Shown here one piece after another: positions 16,211 through 25,885 of a stretch of 64,000 nt of DNA. Made by a program: the position numbers and the translations under genes. Position 1 is the first letter of the stretch; each line of letters begins with the position of its first letter. Location of the stretch: the NCBI RefSeq assembly GCF_009925085.1, contig NZ_JAABNR010000016.1:1-64000 (forward strand). Reading direction: 5' to 3'. The stretch is from Stagnihabitans tardus. GTDB lineage: Bacteria > Pseudomonadota > Alphaproteobacteria > Rhodobacterales > Rhodobacteraceae. The notes beneath the pieces were generated by a model. The model was not told the origin of the DNA. It was given only the letters and a program-made list of their open reading frames with translations, and searched no databases.

Positions 16211-17197
16211 ATGCGCTACGCCCGCCAAGAAGATCTGCAAAAGCTGGCACTTACCATGCAAGGTTCAGCTGAAGGGGTTTCCCTCAGCGATATCGAACGG
16301 GAATTCAGCGTATCGCGCCGCACGGCAGAACGTATGCGTGATGCCGTGCGCAACGCATACCCCCAGATAGAGGAGATATCAGGAGAGAGCGGACGAAAAT
16401 ACTGGCGTTTTCCGCCCGGCTCATTGGGCCGCATGGTCGAGCCGACGCTCGATGAGCTGACCGCGGGGCACCGCGCAGCCGCAATCGCACGGCGCGAGGG
16501 GGATGAGGTGACGGCAGACACGCTGGAGCGCCTGCTGACAAAGGTACAGGCCATGTTCCGCGAGGATCGCCGCCGGAAGATCGCCGCTGACCTTGAAGCG
16601 CAACTGACGGCCGATGGAGTTGCCTTTCGACCTGGACCGCGCGAAAGAATCCCCTCTGAGATTCTCTCTGCACTTCGGGAGGCAATTCTTGCAGGGGTCA
16701 TGATCTCGGCCGACCACCGCGCTCGTGGCAGCGCAAAACTCTCACGAAATACCCGGCTCGGCCCGATTGCGGTGTTATTTGGTCAGGGGCGCCAATATCT
16801 ATTGGCCTGGAGTGAATACCAGGACGATCTGCGTCTGTTTGCACTGGCTGGTTTCGAACAGATTTCTTTGGAGCCTGATGTCTATGAGCGCCCCAAAGAG
16901 TTCGATCTGCAGGAGTGGTTGTCAGAAAGCTTCGGCGTCTGGCGCGAAGAACCGCAGGACGTGGTCTGGCGCTTTCTGCCTGAGGTCGCCGATGAAGCTG
17001 CTGGATATGTGTTCCATCCGAAACAGAAGACCGAGCGTCTGGAAGACGGATCGCTGATGGTCCGTTTCCGCGCTGGAGGCCGTCAGGAAATGGAATGGTA
17101 TTTGGTGAGGTGGGGCGATCAGGTTGAGGCGCAGTTCTTGGCAGCTTCTGGTGACCCAGTTTCTGATACGACCGAAACTGACGCACCCCAAGAGTAA
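16211..17197 (+). CDS. WYL-domain transcriptional regulator
   Basis: A 328-residue protein with a strong ribosome binding site (AGGAGGA). The N-terminus is a winged helix-turn-helix (SLSDIEREFSVSRRTAERMR), and the middle carries a WYL-type ligand-binding region (QYLLAWSEYQDDLRLFALAG, residues about 195-215) followed by the C-terminal extension. WYL proteins commonly control phage-defence operons and sense nucleic acid or nucleotide ligands. Its position as second gene of the island supports a role as the local regulator. It lies 33 bases upstream of the ARH fusion gene. Confidence 0.85.
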   Translation: MRYARQEDLQKLALTMQGSAEGVSLSDIEREFSVSRRTAERMRDAVRNAYPQIEEISGESGRKYWRFPPGSLGRMVEPTLDELTAGHRAAAIARREGDEVTADTLERLLTKVQAMFREDRRRKIAADLEAQLTADGVAFRPGPRERIPSEILSALREAILAGVMISADHRARGSAKLSRNTRLGPIAVLFGQGRQYLLAWSEYQDDLRLFALAGFEQISLEPDVYERPKEFDLQEWLSESFGVWREEPQDVVWRFLPEVADEAAGYVFHPKQKTERLEDGSLMVRFRAGGRQEMEWYLVRWGDQVEAQFLAASGDPVSDTTETDAPQE

Positions 17198-17230
17198 CTT
17201 CAGCTCGAATCGACAAAGAAAGTACAGCGC

Positions 17231-18799
17231 TTGCTTCGTGACAGCACATCCCACCCCCTTCGCATCGACAGCCTGCCTATTGGGAACGGTCATCTCGGTC
17301 TGACCCTTTGTCCTGGCAAGAAAGGCGACAGTGTCTTTGGCGAGGGATGGGACCGCAATCTGGATGTTGATCTGGACGTGATAAGGGCCTGGGGAGCGAA
17401 AGCGGTCCTGACCTTGATCGAGGACTCTGAGTTCGATCTGCTTTCTGTCACGGATCTTGGTGATGCGGTAAGGGCACGCGGGATGGATTGGCATCACATC
17501 CCGATCCCCGATCTGGGTGTGCCAACGCCACAGGCCATGGCGCGCTGGCGCGAGTTGTCGCCCCACCTTCATCGGATCCTGGAAAATGGCGGCCGGGTGC
17601 TGGTCCATTGCCGGGGTGGACTGGGGCGTGCGGGAACGATTGCCGCCCTTCTACTGGTTGAGCGCGGACATCCAGCGGGCAAGGCCATGACCCTCGTCCG
17701 CGCCGCACGGCCCGGGGCCATCGAGACGCAAGTTCAGGAACGCCTTGTGACCGATTACGCCCGACATGACGGGCTGCCGCTGATCCGACTCCATGCGAGT
17801 CTTCTGGGTGGGGCCATCGGGGACAGTCTGGGAGCCGAGATCGAGTTCCTGTCGCTCGCTGAAATCCGTCGTCGTTTCCCGGACGGAATTTCGGAACTGC
17901 CACCGCACATGGGGCTGCACGGCGCCATCACAGACGACACCCAGATGACGCTGTTCACGGTCGAGGGGATCCTGCGCGCGCGGGTTCGCGGCGCTCTGAA
18001 GGGTATCTGCCACCCGCCGTCCGTCATCCATCACGCGCTGTTGCGCTGGTACAGAACTCAAGGTGGCAATCCGAAGGTTCAGACCGACGATGTGGGGCTT
18101 ATCAACGACCCCCGCCTTCGGATCCGCCGCGCGCCTGGCAATACCTGCCTATCTTCCCTCGCGGCGAGCGCCAATCTTGGGGACCTCGCCCGCAACAACA
18201 GCAAAGGTTGCGGGACCATCATGCGGGTGGCCCCCATCGGCTTGATGTTCCCGCGCGACCAGGTGCGCGCGATGGCCATCGAGACATCCGCCCTGACGCA
18301 TGGCCACCGCACTGGCCAGCTTGCGGCGGCCGCTTGGGCAGAAATGCTTGCCGATGTCGCGGGGGGTGCTGATCTGGAGAAGACCGCAGCCCAGACGGCA
18401 GAGACCTATGCGCGACTGACGGGGGGCGAAGAGACCGCACAGGCAATTCAAGCTGCGCTTCGTGCGCCTCGGGACGGGGCTGGGGAAACAGTCGAATCCT
18501 TGGGTGGTGGCTGGATCGCCGAACAGGCCCTGTCGATCGCGCTCTATGCCTGCCTTGCGGGAAACTCCTTCGAAGAGGCCCTCCTGATTGCAGCCACCCA
18601 CGGTGGGGACAGCGATTCAACGGCGGCGACTGCCGGCAATATGCTGGGTCTGCTTGATCCCGCTGCTGTGCTTCGACACCGTTGGGCGGAAATCGTCGAA
18701 GGTGCGGACATCATCTCGCAAGTGGTTCGGGATTACAGGCAGCTTTCATCCGATATCAGTGCCGCAGAGGAACTCTTCGAAGTCTATCCGGGAGGGTAA
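17231..18799 (+). CDS. dual-specificity phosphatase-like / ADP-ribosylglycohydrolase fusion
   Basis: A 522-residue protein from a TTG start; no in-frame ATG fits the N-terminal fold. Residues 1-170 form a tyrosine/dual-specificity phosphatase domain with the P-loop HCRGGLGRAG (Cys about 128, Arg six residues later). Residues 185-510 are an ADP-ribosylglycohydrolase (ARH/DraG type), with GGAIGDSLGAE near 193, TDDTQMTLFTVEG near 235 and HGGDSDSTAATAGNMLG near 457; these aspartates bind the two magnesium ions. It should remove ADP-ribose from a protein or nucleic acid. Within a defence operon it could reverse an autotoxic modification or signal. No ADP-ribosyltransferase is seen nearby. Confidence 0.85.
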   Translation: MLRDSTSHPLRIDSLPIGNGHLGLTLCPGKKGDSVFGEGWDRNLDVDLDVIRAWGAKAVLTLIEDSEFDLLSVTDLGDAVRARGMDWHHIPIPDLGVPTPQAMARWRELSPHLHRILENGGRVLVHCRGGLGRAGTIAALLLVERGHPAGKAMTLVRAARPGAIETQVQERLVTDYARHDGLPLIRLHASLLGGAIGDSLGAEIEFLSLAEIRRRFPDGISELPPHMGLHGAITDDTQMTLFTVEGILRARVRGALKGICHPPSVIHHALLRWYRTQGGNPKVQTDDVGLINDPRLRIRRAPGNTCLSSLAASANLGDLARNNSKGCGTIMRVAPIGLMFPRDQVRAMAIETSALTHGHRTGQLAAAAWAEMLADVAGGADLEKTAAQTAETYARLTGGEETAQAIQAALRAPRDGAGETVESLGGGWIAEQALSIALYACLAGNSFEEALLIAATHGGDSDSTAATAGNMLGLLDPAAVLRHRWAEIVEGADIISQVVRDYRQLSSDISAAEELFEVYPGG

Positions 18800-18927
18800 T
18801 CATAAGGTCAAACATCCGGAAGCGAGCTTGTTGAACGCGCAGAAGAGAGCGGGAATAGTCGTATAAACCATTGAGTCAGAATGGCATCCCGTTACACTCG
18901 ACATTTCATGCAGCGAGATCGAAACTC

Positions 18928-21474
18928 ATGTTCTACCCTTTTCTCGTCGTCGATCCTCGCTCGGGCCTGCAGTACCGGCTGACCGATACCGGCCTTGCTG
19001 AGCTTTCCCTTGCTCCCAAAGCACCGGAATGGGCGCCGGGGCGGGCGATTCTGGAGAACCCCGATCCGGTCTGGCGGGATAGCCTTGCCAATGCGCCGGT
19101 CGAGACGATCTCGGCCGTCAGTGCGGCGCTGGAGGGTCTAGTGTTGGCCACGGCCGATCTGCGCGCCCCGGCGACCGGGCCGATGGAGGACAGTCGCGCT
19201 CGGCGGCATCTGGACGCACTTGTCGAACTCTGGCGAAAACTGGGTGACGCCTTACCCGAAGGGCTGGCCCCGGTGCGCCATGTGCTGGAGCTGCCGCATG
19301 GGCGGTTTCTTGACCCGCTGCCGGTGGTTCAGGGATCGCTCGATCCGCATGCGCCAGCCGCAATGAAGGCCCTTTACGCACGGCTTCAGCAGGAATTCGG
19401 GGCTGTAGAGGCCCCCGCCAAGGGGCGCGCGGCGCGTGAAGGGTCGAGGCTGCACGCCCTGCAGGGCGGGGTGGCCGAGGCAGCAATCGAGGCCGGGCCA
19501 AAGGATGACAGCCTCGCCTTCTATGGTCTGCGCGATTTGGCGGCCTGCGCTGATTTTGCCGCCGCCCGTGCGCGGGCCCTGATCGAAAGCGGTATTTCGG
19601 CGCGCGAGATTGCTGTGCTGGCCTCGGGTGACCCATGCCAGATTGCCCGCGCCTTCGCCGAGCAGGGCGTGCCGATTTCCGGGCTTCCCTCCAGCCTGCC
19701 CGAGCGCGACATCATTGGTGAGACAGCCCTTCAGCTGGCACTGGCCAAGCGAACACCCACACCTGCTATGGTCCTGGCCAGCCTCACCTTGTCACCATTG
19801 ATGCCATGGTCCGCACAGACCGGGCGCGACCTCGCGGAAAACCTGATCGGCGGTGACTTTCGCGGCGATGTCCTGTCGCCCACCCCTGCGCACAAGGACC
19901 TCTGGACTGACATTCGCGCCTCGGCTGGCAGCCTTGCGCAACTGCGTTTCCTGATCGACCGTATCTGCGAGCGCATTGCGAACGGGAACGAGGTCCGCGC
20001 CCGTCTGTCGATCCCGCCCGGCGAGGGTAACCCGGACTGGGAAGCGATCCTGCGCGGTATCCAGATTGCTCCCCCGTTAGTTGCCGATCCAGAGCGCAAC
20101 CTTGAAGGTGTCAGCCTGTGGTCTGCACTGGAAAGCCCGTGGCGGCCCTGCCGGCACCTGATCGTGACGGATTTCACCGATGGTCTGTATCCGACGCGTC
20201 CGCGCGCCAATCCCATGTTTCTGGACAGCGAAATCATCACGATCCGAGCCACAACAGGGCTGCACCTTCGCGGCCGGGCTGAGGGTTTGGCGCAAGGCCT
20301 GTCTCTTTTCGATCAACAGCTTCAGGCGGTTACCGACACCGTGACCTTTCTGATCCCGTGGCGCGATCTGGCCGGGGCACGGCAACAACCCTCGGCCGGG
20401 CTTTCCCTGGTCGCGCGGGCGATATCGGGTGTCGAGGATGCGCAGGATCTGATCCTGGACCTGTCGCGATTGCCGCCCGGCGATTGGCCTGTGGCGCACC
20501 ACCGCCTTCCGCCCCTACCGGAACCGGACGATCTGCCCGAGGCCCTGTCTTTCCCCGGCATCGACCTGCTGGCCCTGCGGCGCAAGGATGATGGAACTAC
20601 CAAACCTCAGTCGCCGTCTCGGCTGGAAACGCTTCTGGTCAGCCCACTGGCCTGGCTTCTGGAGGAGGTTGGCGCAGGCGGCATGTCCTGGTCCGCAGAG
20701 GAACTCGATGTCATGGCCAAGGGCAACATCGCCCATGACGTGTTCGAGCATGTGTTCCTCAAGGATCAGCCTGTGCCAGAAGCTGCGGCACTGACTGTCG
20801 CGGTTGCCGAAGCCTCCGATCGCGCGCTCACCCGCCACGCAGGGTTTCTGCGCAGCGCATCGTGGGAAATGGAGCGCAGCGGCCTCGAACGCGAGATTCT
20901 TCAGGCAGCGCTGCGCTGGCGCGAACATCTGCTGGCGCTTGGCGCAAAGATCATCGGCAACGAGATCTGGCTGGCCGGTGAGGCGCATGGCATCAATCTT
21001 CACGGCAAGGCCGATGCGATCCTTGAATTGCCAGACGGTGCGCTGCTTGTCGTCGATCACAAGAAAAGTGGCACATCGGGCCGCCGCAGGCGCATGGAGG
21101 CTGGGTGGGATCTGCAGGCAGGGCTTTATCGTGACATGCTCGCCCGTCCCATTCGGCGCGAGGGCGATGGGATGGACCCTCTGATCGGCCGCAAGGTGGG
21201 GATTGCCTATCACCTGATGAATGACGGCGGGCTCTTGACGTCCGGCCTTGTGCCTGCAGACGGATCGCCCGCCCGCGACATGGGCGATGCCGTCAATGAT
21301 GCGGCTGTTGCCATGCTTGCTGAACGGCTGGCCCAGCTTGGCGCCGGACGGGTGGTGCTGAACACCTCGGCCGACGAGGGGTTTTTCAAGAAGGAGGCGG
21401 GGTTCACACCTTATGCGCTGACGGATGGCTCGACCCTGGTTACCGCGTTCATTCGCCAGATCGAGGAGGCATGA
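18928..21474 (+). CDS. AddB-like PD-(D/E)XK nuclease
   Basis: A protein of about 848 residues. A TTG start at 18871 is possible, but the ATG at 18928 opens the conserved-looking MFYPFLVVDPRSGLQYRL. The C-terminal RecB-family nuclease shows GNIAHDVFEHVF (motif I His) near 598, GKADAILELPDG then VVDHKKS near 692-711 (D-D-K active site), and DLQAGLYRDML with the Q-xxx-Y motif. The middle resembles an inactive helicase scaffold as in AddB. I do not see the four cysteines of an iron-sulphur AddB. It overlaps the UvrD gene (ATGA), so it is presumably the partner subunit. Confidence 0.8.
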   Translation: MFYPFLVVDPRSGLQYRLTDTGLAELSLAPKAPEWAPGRAILENPDPVWRDSLANAPVETISAVSAALEGLVLATADLRAPATGPMEDSRARRHLDALVELWRKLGDALPEGLAPVRHVLELPHGRFLDPLPVVQGSLDPHAPAAMKALYARLQQEFGAVEAPAKGRAAREGSRLHALQGGVAEAAIEAGPKDDSLAFYGLRDLAACADFAAARARALIESGISAREIAVLASGDPCQIARAFAEQGVPISGLPSSLPERDIIGETALQLALAKRTPTPAMVLASLTLSPLMPWSAQTGRDLAENLIGGDFRGDVLSPTPAHKDLWTDIRASAGSLAQLRFLIDRICERIANGNEVRARLSIPPGEGNPDWEAILRGIQIAPPLVADPERNLEGVSLWSALESPWRPCRHLIVTDFTDGLYPTRPRANPMFLDSEIITIRATTGLHLRGRAEGLAQGLSLFDQQLQAVTDTVTFLIPWRDLAGARQQPSAGLSLVARAISGVEDAQDLILDLSRLPPGDWPVAHHRLPPLPEPDDLPEALSFPGIDLLALRRKDDGTTKPQSPSRLETLLVSPLAWLLEEVGAGGMSWSAEELDVMAKGNIAHDVFEHVFLKDQPVPEAAALTVAVAEASDRALTRHAGFLRSASWEMERSGLEREILQAALRWREHLLALGAKIIGNEIWLAGEAHGINLHGKADAILELPDGALLVVDHKKSGTSGRRRRMEAGWDLQAGLYRDMLARPIRREGDGMDPLIGRKVGIAYHLMNDGGLLTSGLVPADGSPARDMGDAVNDAAVAMLAERLAQLGAGRVVLNTSADEGFFKKEAGFTPYALTDGSTLVTAFIRQIEEA

Positions 21475-24400
21475 CCATGAACGCAGCAGACTTGGACCGA
21501 GGACTGGTCATCGTGCCCGCCGGCGCGGGCGCAGGGAAAACCCATCGAATCAAGACCCAGCTTTCCGACTGGGTGAAGCGCAAGATCGTAAGGCCCGAAC
21601 GGATTCTTGCCGTGACATTTACCGAAGCCGCCGCAGGCGAATTGCGCGAACGTATCCGGGCGGGTCTTCTGGCGGACGGGCTGGTGGCCGAGGCCATGGC
21701 CGTTGAGCGCGCCTATGTCTCCACCATCCATGGTTTGGGACTGCGGCTGTTGACGGAACATGCGCTGGCGGCGGGTGCCTCGCTGCAACCGCGTCATCTT
21801 GGCGATGCCGAGCGGGACCTGCTGATCCGGCAAGCGCTGGCGCATGCCAAGGCGCTTGACCCGATCAAGGCCGAACCTGAGCGGTTCGGGTATCAGCCGA
21901 ACTGGCAAAAGGGCGAAACGGTCGAGGATTCCCTGCGCGGCCGCGTTCTGTCGATGATCGACCTGTTGCGGGGGCTGGGGGACAAAGGCCGTGATCCAGG
22001 CCTGATCGCACCCGCGTTGACGCGGCTCGATTCGATCTATGGCGAGGTGCTCGCGGATCCCGCCGCCGCCTGGGATGCCTTGGCAAAGGCAGTCTCCACC
22101 ATGCTTGCCGCCTTTCCCGAAGGCGGCATGGCGGGCATCACCGCCAAGGGCCCCCGCGAGACGCTGGAAAAGAACCTTGCCCTCTTTCGTCGCGTTGATC
22201 GCGATCCAACCCTGCTGGACCGGGATTGGAGCCTCTGGCAGTCCCTGCGCAGCCTCTTCACCTCGAACCGGAGTTCAAAAACACCCGACGGCTATGATGA
22301 CCTTGCACTTGAGATCATGCAGGCTGCGGAAGCGCTGCCTTCTCACCCCGGTCCCTTGGCCGATGCCAAGCTGCACTTTCGCTGCCTGATCGCCTGTGCC
22401 CAGGAAGTGATGGAGGCTTATGAGACGCGCAAGAAAGCACTCGGGCTGATTGACTATGCCGACATGATTGCGGGCGCAGAACGGCTACTGCGCACCGATC
22501 CAACGGTGCGCCAAGCTGTGCTGAATGAGATCGACTGCGTCATCATCGACGAATTTCAGGACACCAATCCGGTGCAGTTCGCGCTGCTGTGGCAGTTGGG
22601 TGCCCGCGCGCCTCGGGCGCTTCTCGTGGGCGATGTGAAGCAGTCGATCATGGGGTTTCAGGGCGCTGATCCCCGCCTGTCGCAAGCGCTGGCAGCGGCC
22701 AACCCCAAGGCGACGCAACCCCTGGATCGCAACTGGCGGTCAACGCCGGCGGTGATGGACTTCGTCAATGCCATGGGCGCCGGGCTGTTTGGCGCGGGCT
22801 ACAATCCGCTGGCCCCGACCCGCGACCCGGTGCCTGGTCCGGCGCTGGAAGTGCTGAACATCGTCAAGGGGCGCGGGGTGAAGAACTTCTCGAAGCCTCA
22901 GGAACACATCGCCGAGCGCATCGCCCGCATCCTTGACGCAGGCGAACCAATCACCGACCGGCACACCAAGGCCACAAGGGCCGTCCGCCCCTCTGATATC
23001 GCGCTTCTGGTTTACCGGCACACGACAGCCGCCCGCTATGCCGAGGAATTGCGCGCGCGCGGCGTTCCTGTCCGCATCGCCGAAGATGGCTGGGCGACGA
23101 GTCCGGTTGTTCAAGCGGCGCGTGCGGCGCTCAGTTATGCCGCGAACCCTGCCGATACCAATTCCGCGTTGGTCCTGCGTACCCTCGGCCCGGATCCGAT
23201 CAGCCTGCAAGCCGCGATGAGCGCGCAGATCCAGGGGAGTCTGGCGGATGACCCGGTCCTCATGCGGCTGGCGGCCCTGTCGGACTGCCTTGCGCGCGTG
23301 CCGATTTCCAAGGCAGTTGACCTTGTGATCAATGCCTCCGGACTGCGGCTTTGGGCTGACCGTCAGCCAGATGCGGCTCAGGCCCGCGCAGACCTTCTGC
23401 GGTTTGAAGCCGAAGCGATCGACTTCGAATCCGCGCATCGCGACCTCAAGGCCGCCGCGGGGTTCCATGGCGAAAGCGCCAAGGTTTTCCTGGGCTGGCT
23501 CGATGCCCGCGCGGCTGAGCGCGAGTTCGACCGCCGCCCCGACCCTGCTGCCAACAGTGCCGAAGCGGTAGAGATCGTTACCTGGCACGCCTGCAAGGGT
23601 CGTGAGTGGCCGATCACGGTGGTGGCAGAGTTTGATCACGGGATCGAAGAATGGCCCGGCAGCACCGCGACCCAGTTCACTGCACTGGACAAGATCGACA
23701 ATATGGAAGCCGTTCTGGCCTCGGCCGCGCTGATCCATACCCCAGGATTTGCTGCGCCCGAACCCGAGCGGCGGTTCATCGAGGATCGGCGCGCAGATTT
23801 CGAGGCCAATGCGAAGAACCTGCTGTATGTCGCCCTGACACGGGCGCGCGACCGGCTGGTGCTGGAGTGGCCGGGTTTCCTCAAGGAGCGGGACGAGGAA
23901 GCCCCGGAAGCCAAGTGCCTGTTCCATGTTTTCGCAGATGCCTGCGCGCCGCAGATCGGTGGTAATACATTGCGCATCGGCGGGATCGAGTGCCCGGCCA
24001 TCATCAGGCAGTTGCCCGAACACGCAGGCTTCACCGAGTATTCGGCGACTGAGATCACCGATCTCCCACGGCTCGGCGGCGCGACGCCCTTAGCGGCTGG
24101 GACCTTGACACCCTGGCGGTTGCAACCATCGCAATCGACAACCGCGCTGCCCGCCCCTAGCAGCCAGGGTATCGCCTTGGGCGCACCATGGCCCCACACG
24201 GTCAGCGACGCGGCGCGTGGCACAGCGATCCACCTTGCCTTGCGGACTTGCCTGACGCGACCTGATCTAACTGAATCCCTGCCCAAGGCTACCGGGTTGG
24301 ACGATGCGACTCTGGAACTGATCGCGGAGCGAGCAGCTGCGTTGAAAGGCTGGCTTGTGGCCGATGGCTACACTGATCTGCTTTGTGAAATCCCCCTTTT

Positions 24401-24677
24401 GGGACGTACTAAAGAGGGTGCTGAAATTCCCGGCATGATCGACCTGCTGGCCGTTGGGCGGAAGGGATGCCTGTTGATCGACCACAAGACCGGCGGTCCG
24501 GGTGAGGGTTTCGGACTCTACTGGCCGCAGCTTTCAGCCTATGCCGCCTTGGTCCGAGACGTACTCCCGACGTACGAATTGAATGGTGTGGCAGTACTTT
24601 GGGTTGATCATGGACGGTTGGATTTCCTGGACCTGGCCTCTGTTCATGCCCGCGCACATCAGGAAAATATTTCTTGA
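21471..24677 (+). CDS. AddA-like UvrD/Rep helicase with C-terminal nuclease
   Basis: A 1068-residue superfamily 1 helicase. Motif I is PAGAGAGKT near residue 20, motif II VIIDEFQDTNP near 360, motif III VGDVKQSIMGFQGADP near 385, motif IV NWRSTPAVMDF near 420, motif V TWHACKGREWP near 703 and motif VI LLYVALTRARDRL near 784. A PD-(D/E)XK domain follows, with GMIDLL, CLLIDHKTGG near 1003 and QLSAYA near 1020. This is the AddA/RecB plan: helicase fused to nuclease for double-strand end processing. With the preceding gene it forms an AddAB-like pair distinct from the chromosomal repair enzyme. It overlaps both neighbours. Confidence 0.9.
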   Translation: MTMNAADLDRGLVIVPAGAGAGKTHRIKTQLSDWVKRKIVRPERILAVTFTEAAAGELRERIRAGLLADGLVAEAMAVERAYVSTIHGLGLRLLTEHALAAGASLQPRHLGDAERDLLIRQALAHAKALDPIKAEPERFGYQPNWQKGETVEDSLRGRVLSMIDLLRGLGDKGRDPGLIAPALTRLDSIYGEVLADPAAAWDALAKAVSTMLAAFPEGGMAGITAKGPRETLEKNLALFRRVDRDPTLLDRDWSLWQSLRSLFTSNRSSKTPDGYDDLALEIMQAAEALPSHPGPLADAKLHFRCLIACAQEVMEAYETRKKALGLIDYADMIAGAERLLRTDPTVRQAVLNEIDCVIIDEFQDTNPVQFALLWQLGARAPRALLVGDVKQSIMGFQGADPRLSQALAAANPKATQPLDRNWRSTPAVMDFVNAMGAGLFGAGYNPLAPTRDPVPGPALEVLNIVKGRGVKNFSKPQEHIAERIARILDAGEPITDRHTKATRAVRPSDIALLVYRHTTAARYAEELRARGVPVRIAEDGWATSPVVQAARAALSYAANPADTNSALVLRTLGPDPISLQAAMSAQIQGSLADDPVLMRLAALSDCLARVPISKAVDLVINASGLRLWADRQPDAAQARADLLRFEAEAIDFESAHRDLKAAAGFHGESAKVFLGWLDARAAEREFDRRPDPAANSAEAVEIVTWHACKGREWPITVVAEFDHGIEEWPGSTATQFTALDKIDNMEAVLASAALIHTPGFAAPEPERRFIEDRRADFEANAKNLLYVALTRARDRLVLEWPGFLKERDEEAPEAKCLFHVFADACAPQIGGNTLRIGGIECPAIIRQLPEHAGFTEYSATEITDLPRLGGATPLAAGTLTPWRLQPSQSTTALPAPSSQGIALGAPWPHTVSDAARGTAIHLALRTCLTRPDLTESLPKATGLDDATLELIAERAAALKGWLVADGYTDLLCEIPLLGRTKEGAEIPGMIDLLAVGRKGCLLIDHKTGGPGEGFGLYWPQLSAYAALVRDVLPTYELNGVAVLWVDHGRLDFLDLASVHARAHQENIS

Positions 24678-25885
24678 CGCCCTGGGGAATACTCGCGCCT
24701 GACACTATCCTTTCGCAGCGCAGGCAGCAGAACCTAGGCCTCGCCAGCGCCGTGCGGCACTACAACGATCGTTCAGTTCCAGGCTTGGGTGGCATGTGGT
24801 TTCCGATGCCGCTTCTCTGGTCGGTTTTGGCGGTGTCCATTGCCGAAGAGTTGGGTGTGTCGGCCTTGCCAGTCGGCAACGCCGTCGAGGCTTTGATGAT
24901 GCGAAAAGCAATCGAACAGGGCCTTGCGGACCGTCGTGTGCGCGGTCTACGCAAGATGCAAGGGCTGAAGGACTGGAGTTTCAAGAACCTCAAGCGACGC
25001 AGCACCTATGTAATTCAACCCATGCGCATGGCCATGGTGCAACCGCTGGTCGCGCTAGGGTTCGTGCGGGGCAGTCGCTTTGGTGCTTTCACCATCCACA
25101 CCGCAGGCGCGCAGATGCTGAACCTGCCGGTGATGGCAAACTACCGTCGTGTTCTGGCAGCATGGGCACATGGAGGATCCCCTCATGGTTTGAACAAGGT
25201 AATCGAAGACCTGTCACCGAATGCTGCCGTCCCACCCGCCGTGCGGAAGCTGATCTTGGCCCAGCTTGTCGGAGGTGACGATCCGTCCACGTTGCGTCGG
25301 CGTGCTCTTGTGGCACTCAAGACCGGGCCCAGTGCAGCTCAGCTCGATGCTGTCGAACCGCTCAGCGGGATAACTGCCGACCATTGGACGGACCTGCGCG
25401 CGGGGGCGGCTTTCATGGATTTACGCAGTGCCGCACTGGCGGTGTTATATCGCTTGGAAGAACGTCTGCTTCAGATTCGCGATGCCAATGAGGCTGCTTG
25501 GCTGCCCTTCGGAGAGGCCAACAAAACCGTGGGCGAGCCCCTCGCGGCGCTTCGCCAATGCGCCCGCCGCCTGGGTGCCAGAATTGACGCAGCAGATGAG
25601 CTAAGCAGCCGGAAACTCCTGTCAGAGGTCCGGGATTTTTCCGACCAACAGCTTCTTCAAAAGCTGGCCGAGCGCGATGGAACGGTGATCAGGTGGCGGG
25701 ACGGTCGTATCGGTCTGGGACCAGCAGCCGGAGAGATGCCAAGCATCGATGCAAGCGAACCCGTCAAGGATGCCGAGTTCGCACCCCAATTATTCCGACT
25801 TTACAATCTTCATTGCCTTGTCACCGAACTGAACGGCGATGTGAACCCAGGATGTCGGGACACAGCAGCTGAAGAACGAGCATGA
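24674..25885 (+). CDS. unknown 403-residue protein, coupled to UvrD and PLD genes
   Basis: A TTG start overlapping the UvrD stop codon and an end overlapping the PLD gene start show that this gene is translationally coupled on both sides. The protein begins MTPWGILAPDTILSQRRQQN and is mainly helical, with basic clusters (KNLKRRSTYVIQPMRMAMVQ). A segment near residues 40-70 (WFPMPLLWSVLAVSIAEEL) is hydrophobic but not a convincing membrane helix. I recognise no catalytic motif or named domain. Its fixed place between helicase-nuclease and PLD genes suggests an essential adaptor or DNA-recognition subunit. Confidence 0.8.
   Translation: MTPWGILAPDTILSQRRQQNLGLASAVRHYNDRSVPGLGGMWFPMPLLWSVLAVSIAEELGVSALPVGNAVEALMMRKAIEQGLADRRVRGLRKMQGLKDWSFKNLKRRSTYVIQPMRMAMVQPLVALGFVRGSRFGAFTIHTAGAQMLNLPVMANYRRVLAAWAHGGSPHGLNKVIEDLSPNAAVPPAVRKLILAQLVGGDDPSTLRRRALVALKTGPSAAQLDAVEPLSGITADHWTDLRAGAAFMDLRSAALAVLYRLEERLLQIRDANEAAWLPFGEANKTVGEPLAALRQCARRLGARIDAADELSSRKLLSEVRDFSDQQLLQKLAERDGTVIRWRDGRIGLGPAAGEMPSIDASEPVKDAEFAPQLFRLYNLHCLVTELNGDVNPGCRDTAAEERA

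Noticed and set aside
22740..24023. 427-residue minus-strand frame
   Set aside because: Antisense to the UvrD helicase with all motifs in the sense frame; no domain in the antisense product.
24674..25885. Assignment as DUF6361
   Set aside because: I first considered this because DUF6361 proteins occur in defence loci, but the N-terminus typical of that family is absent. Left as unknown.
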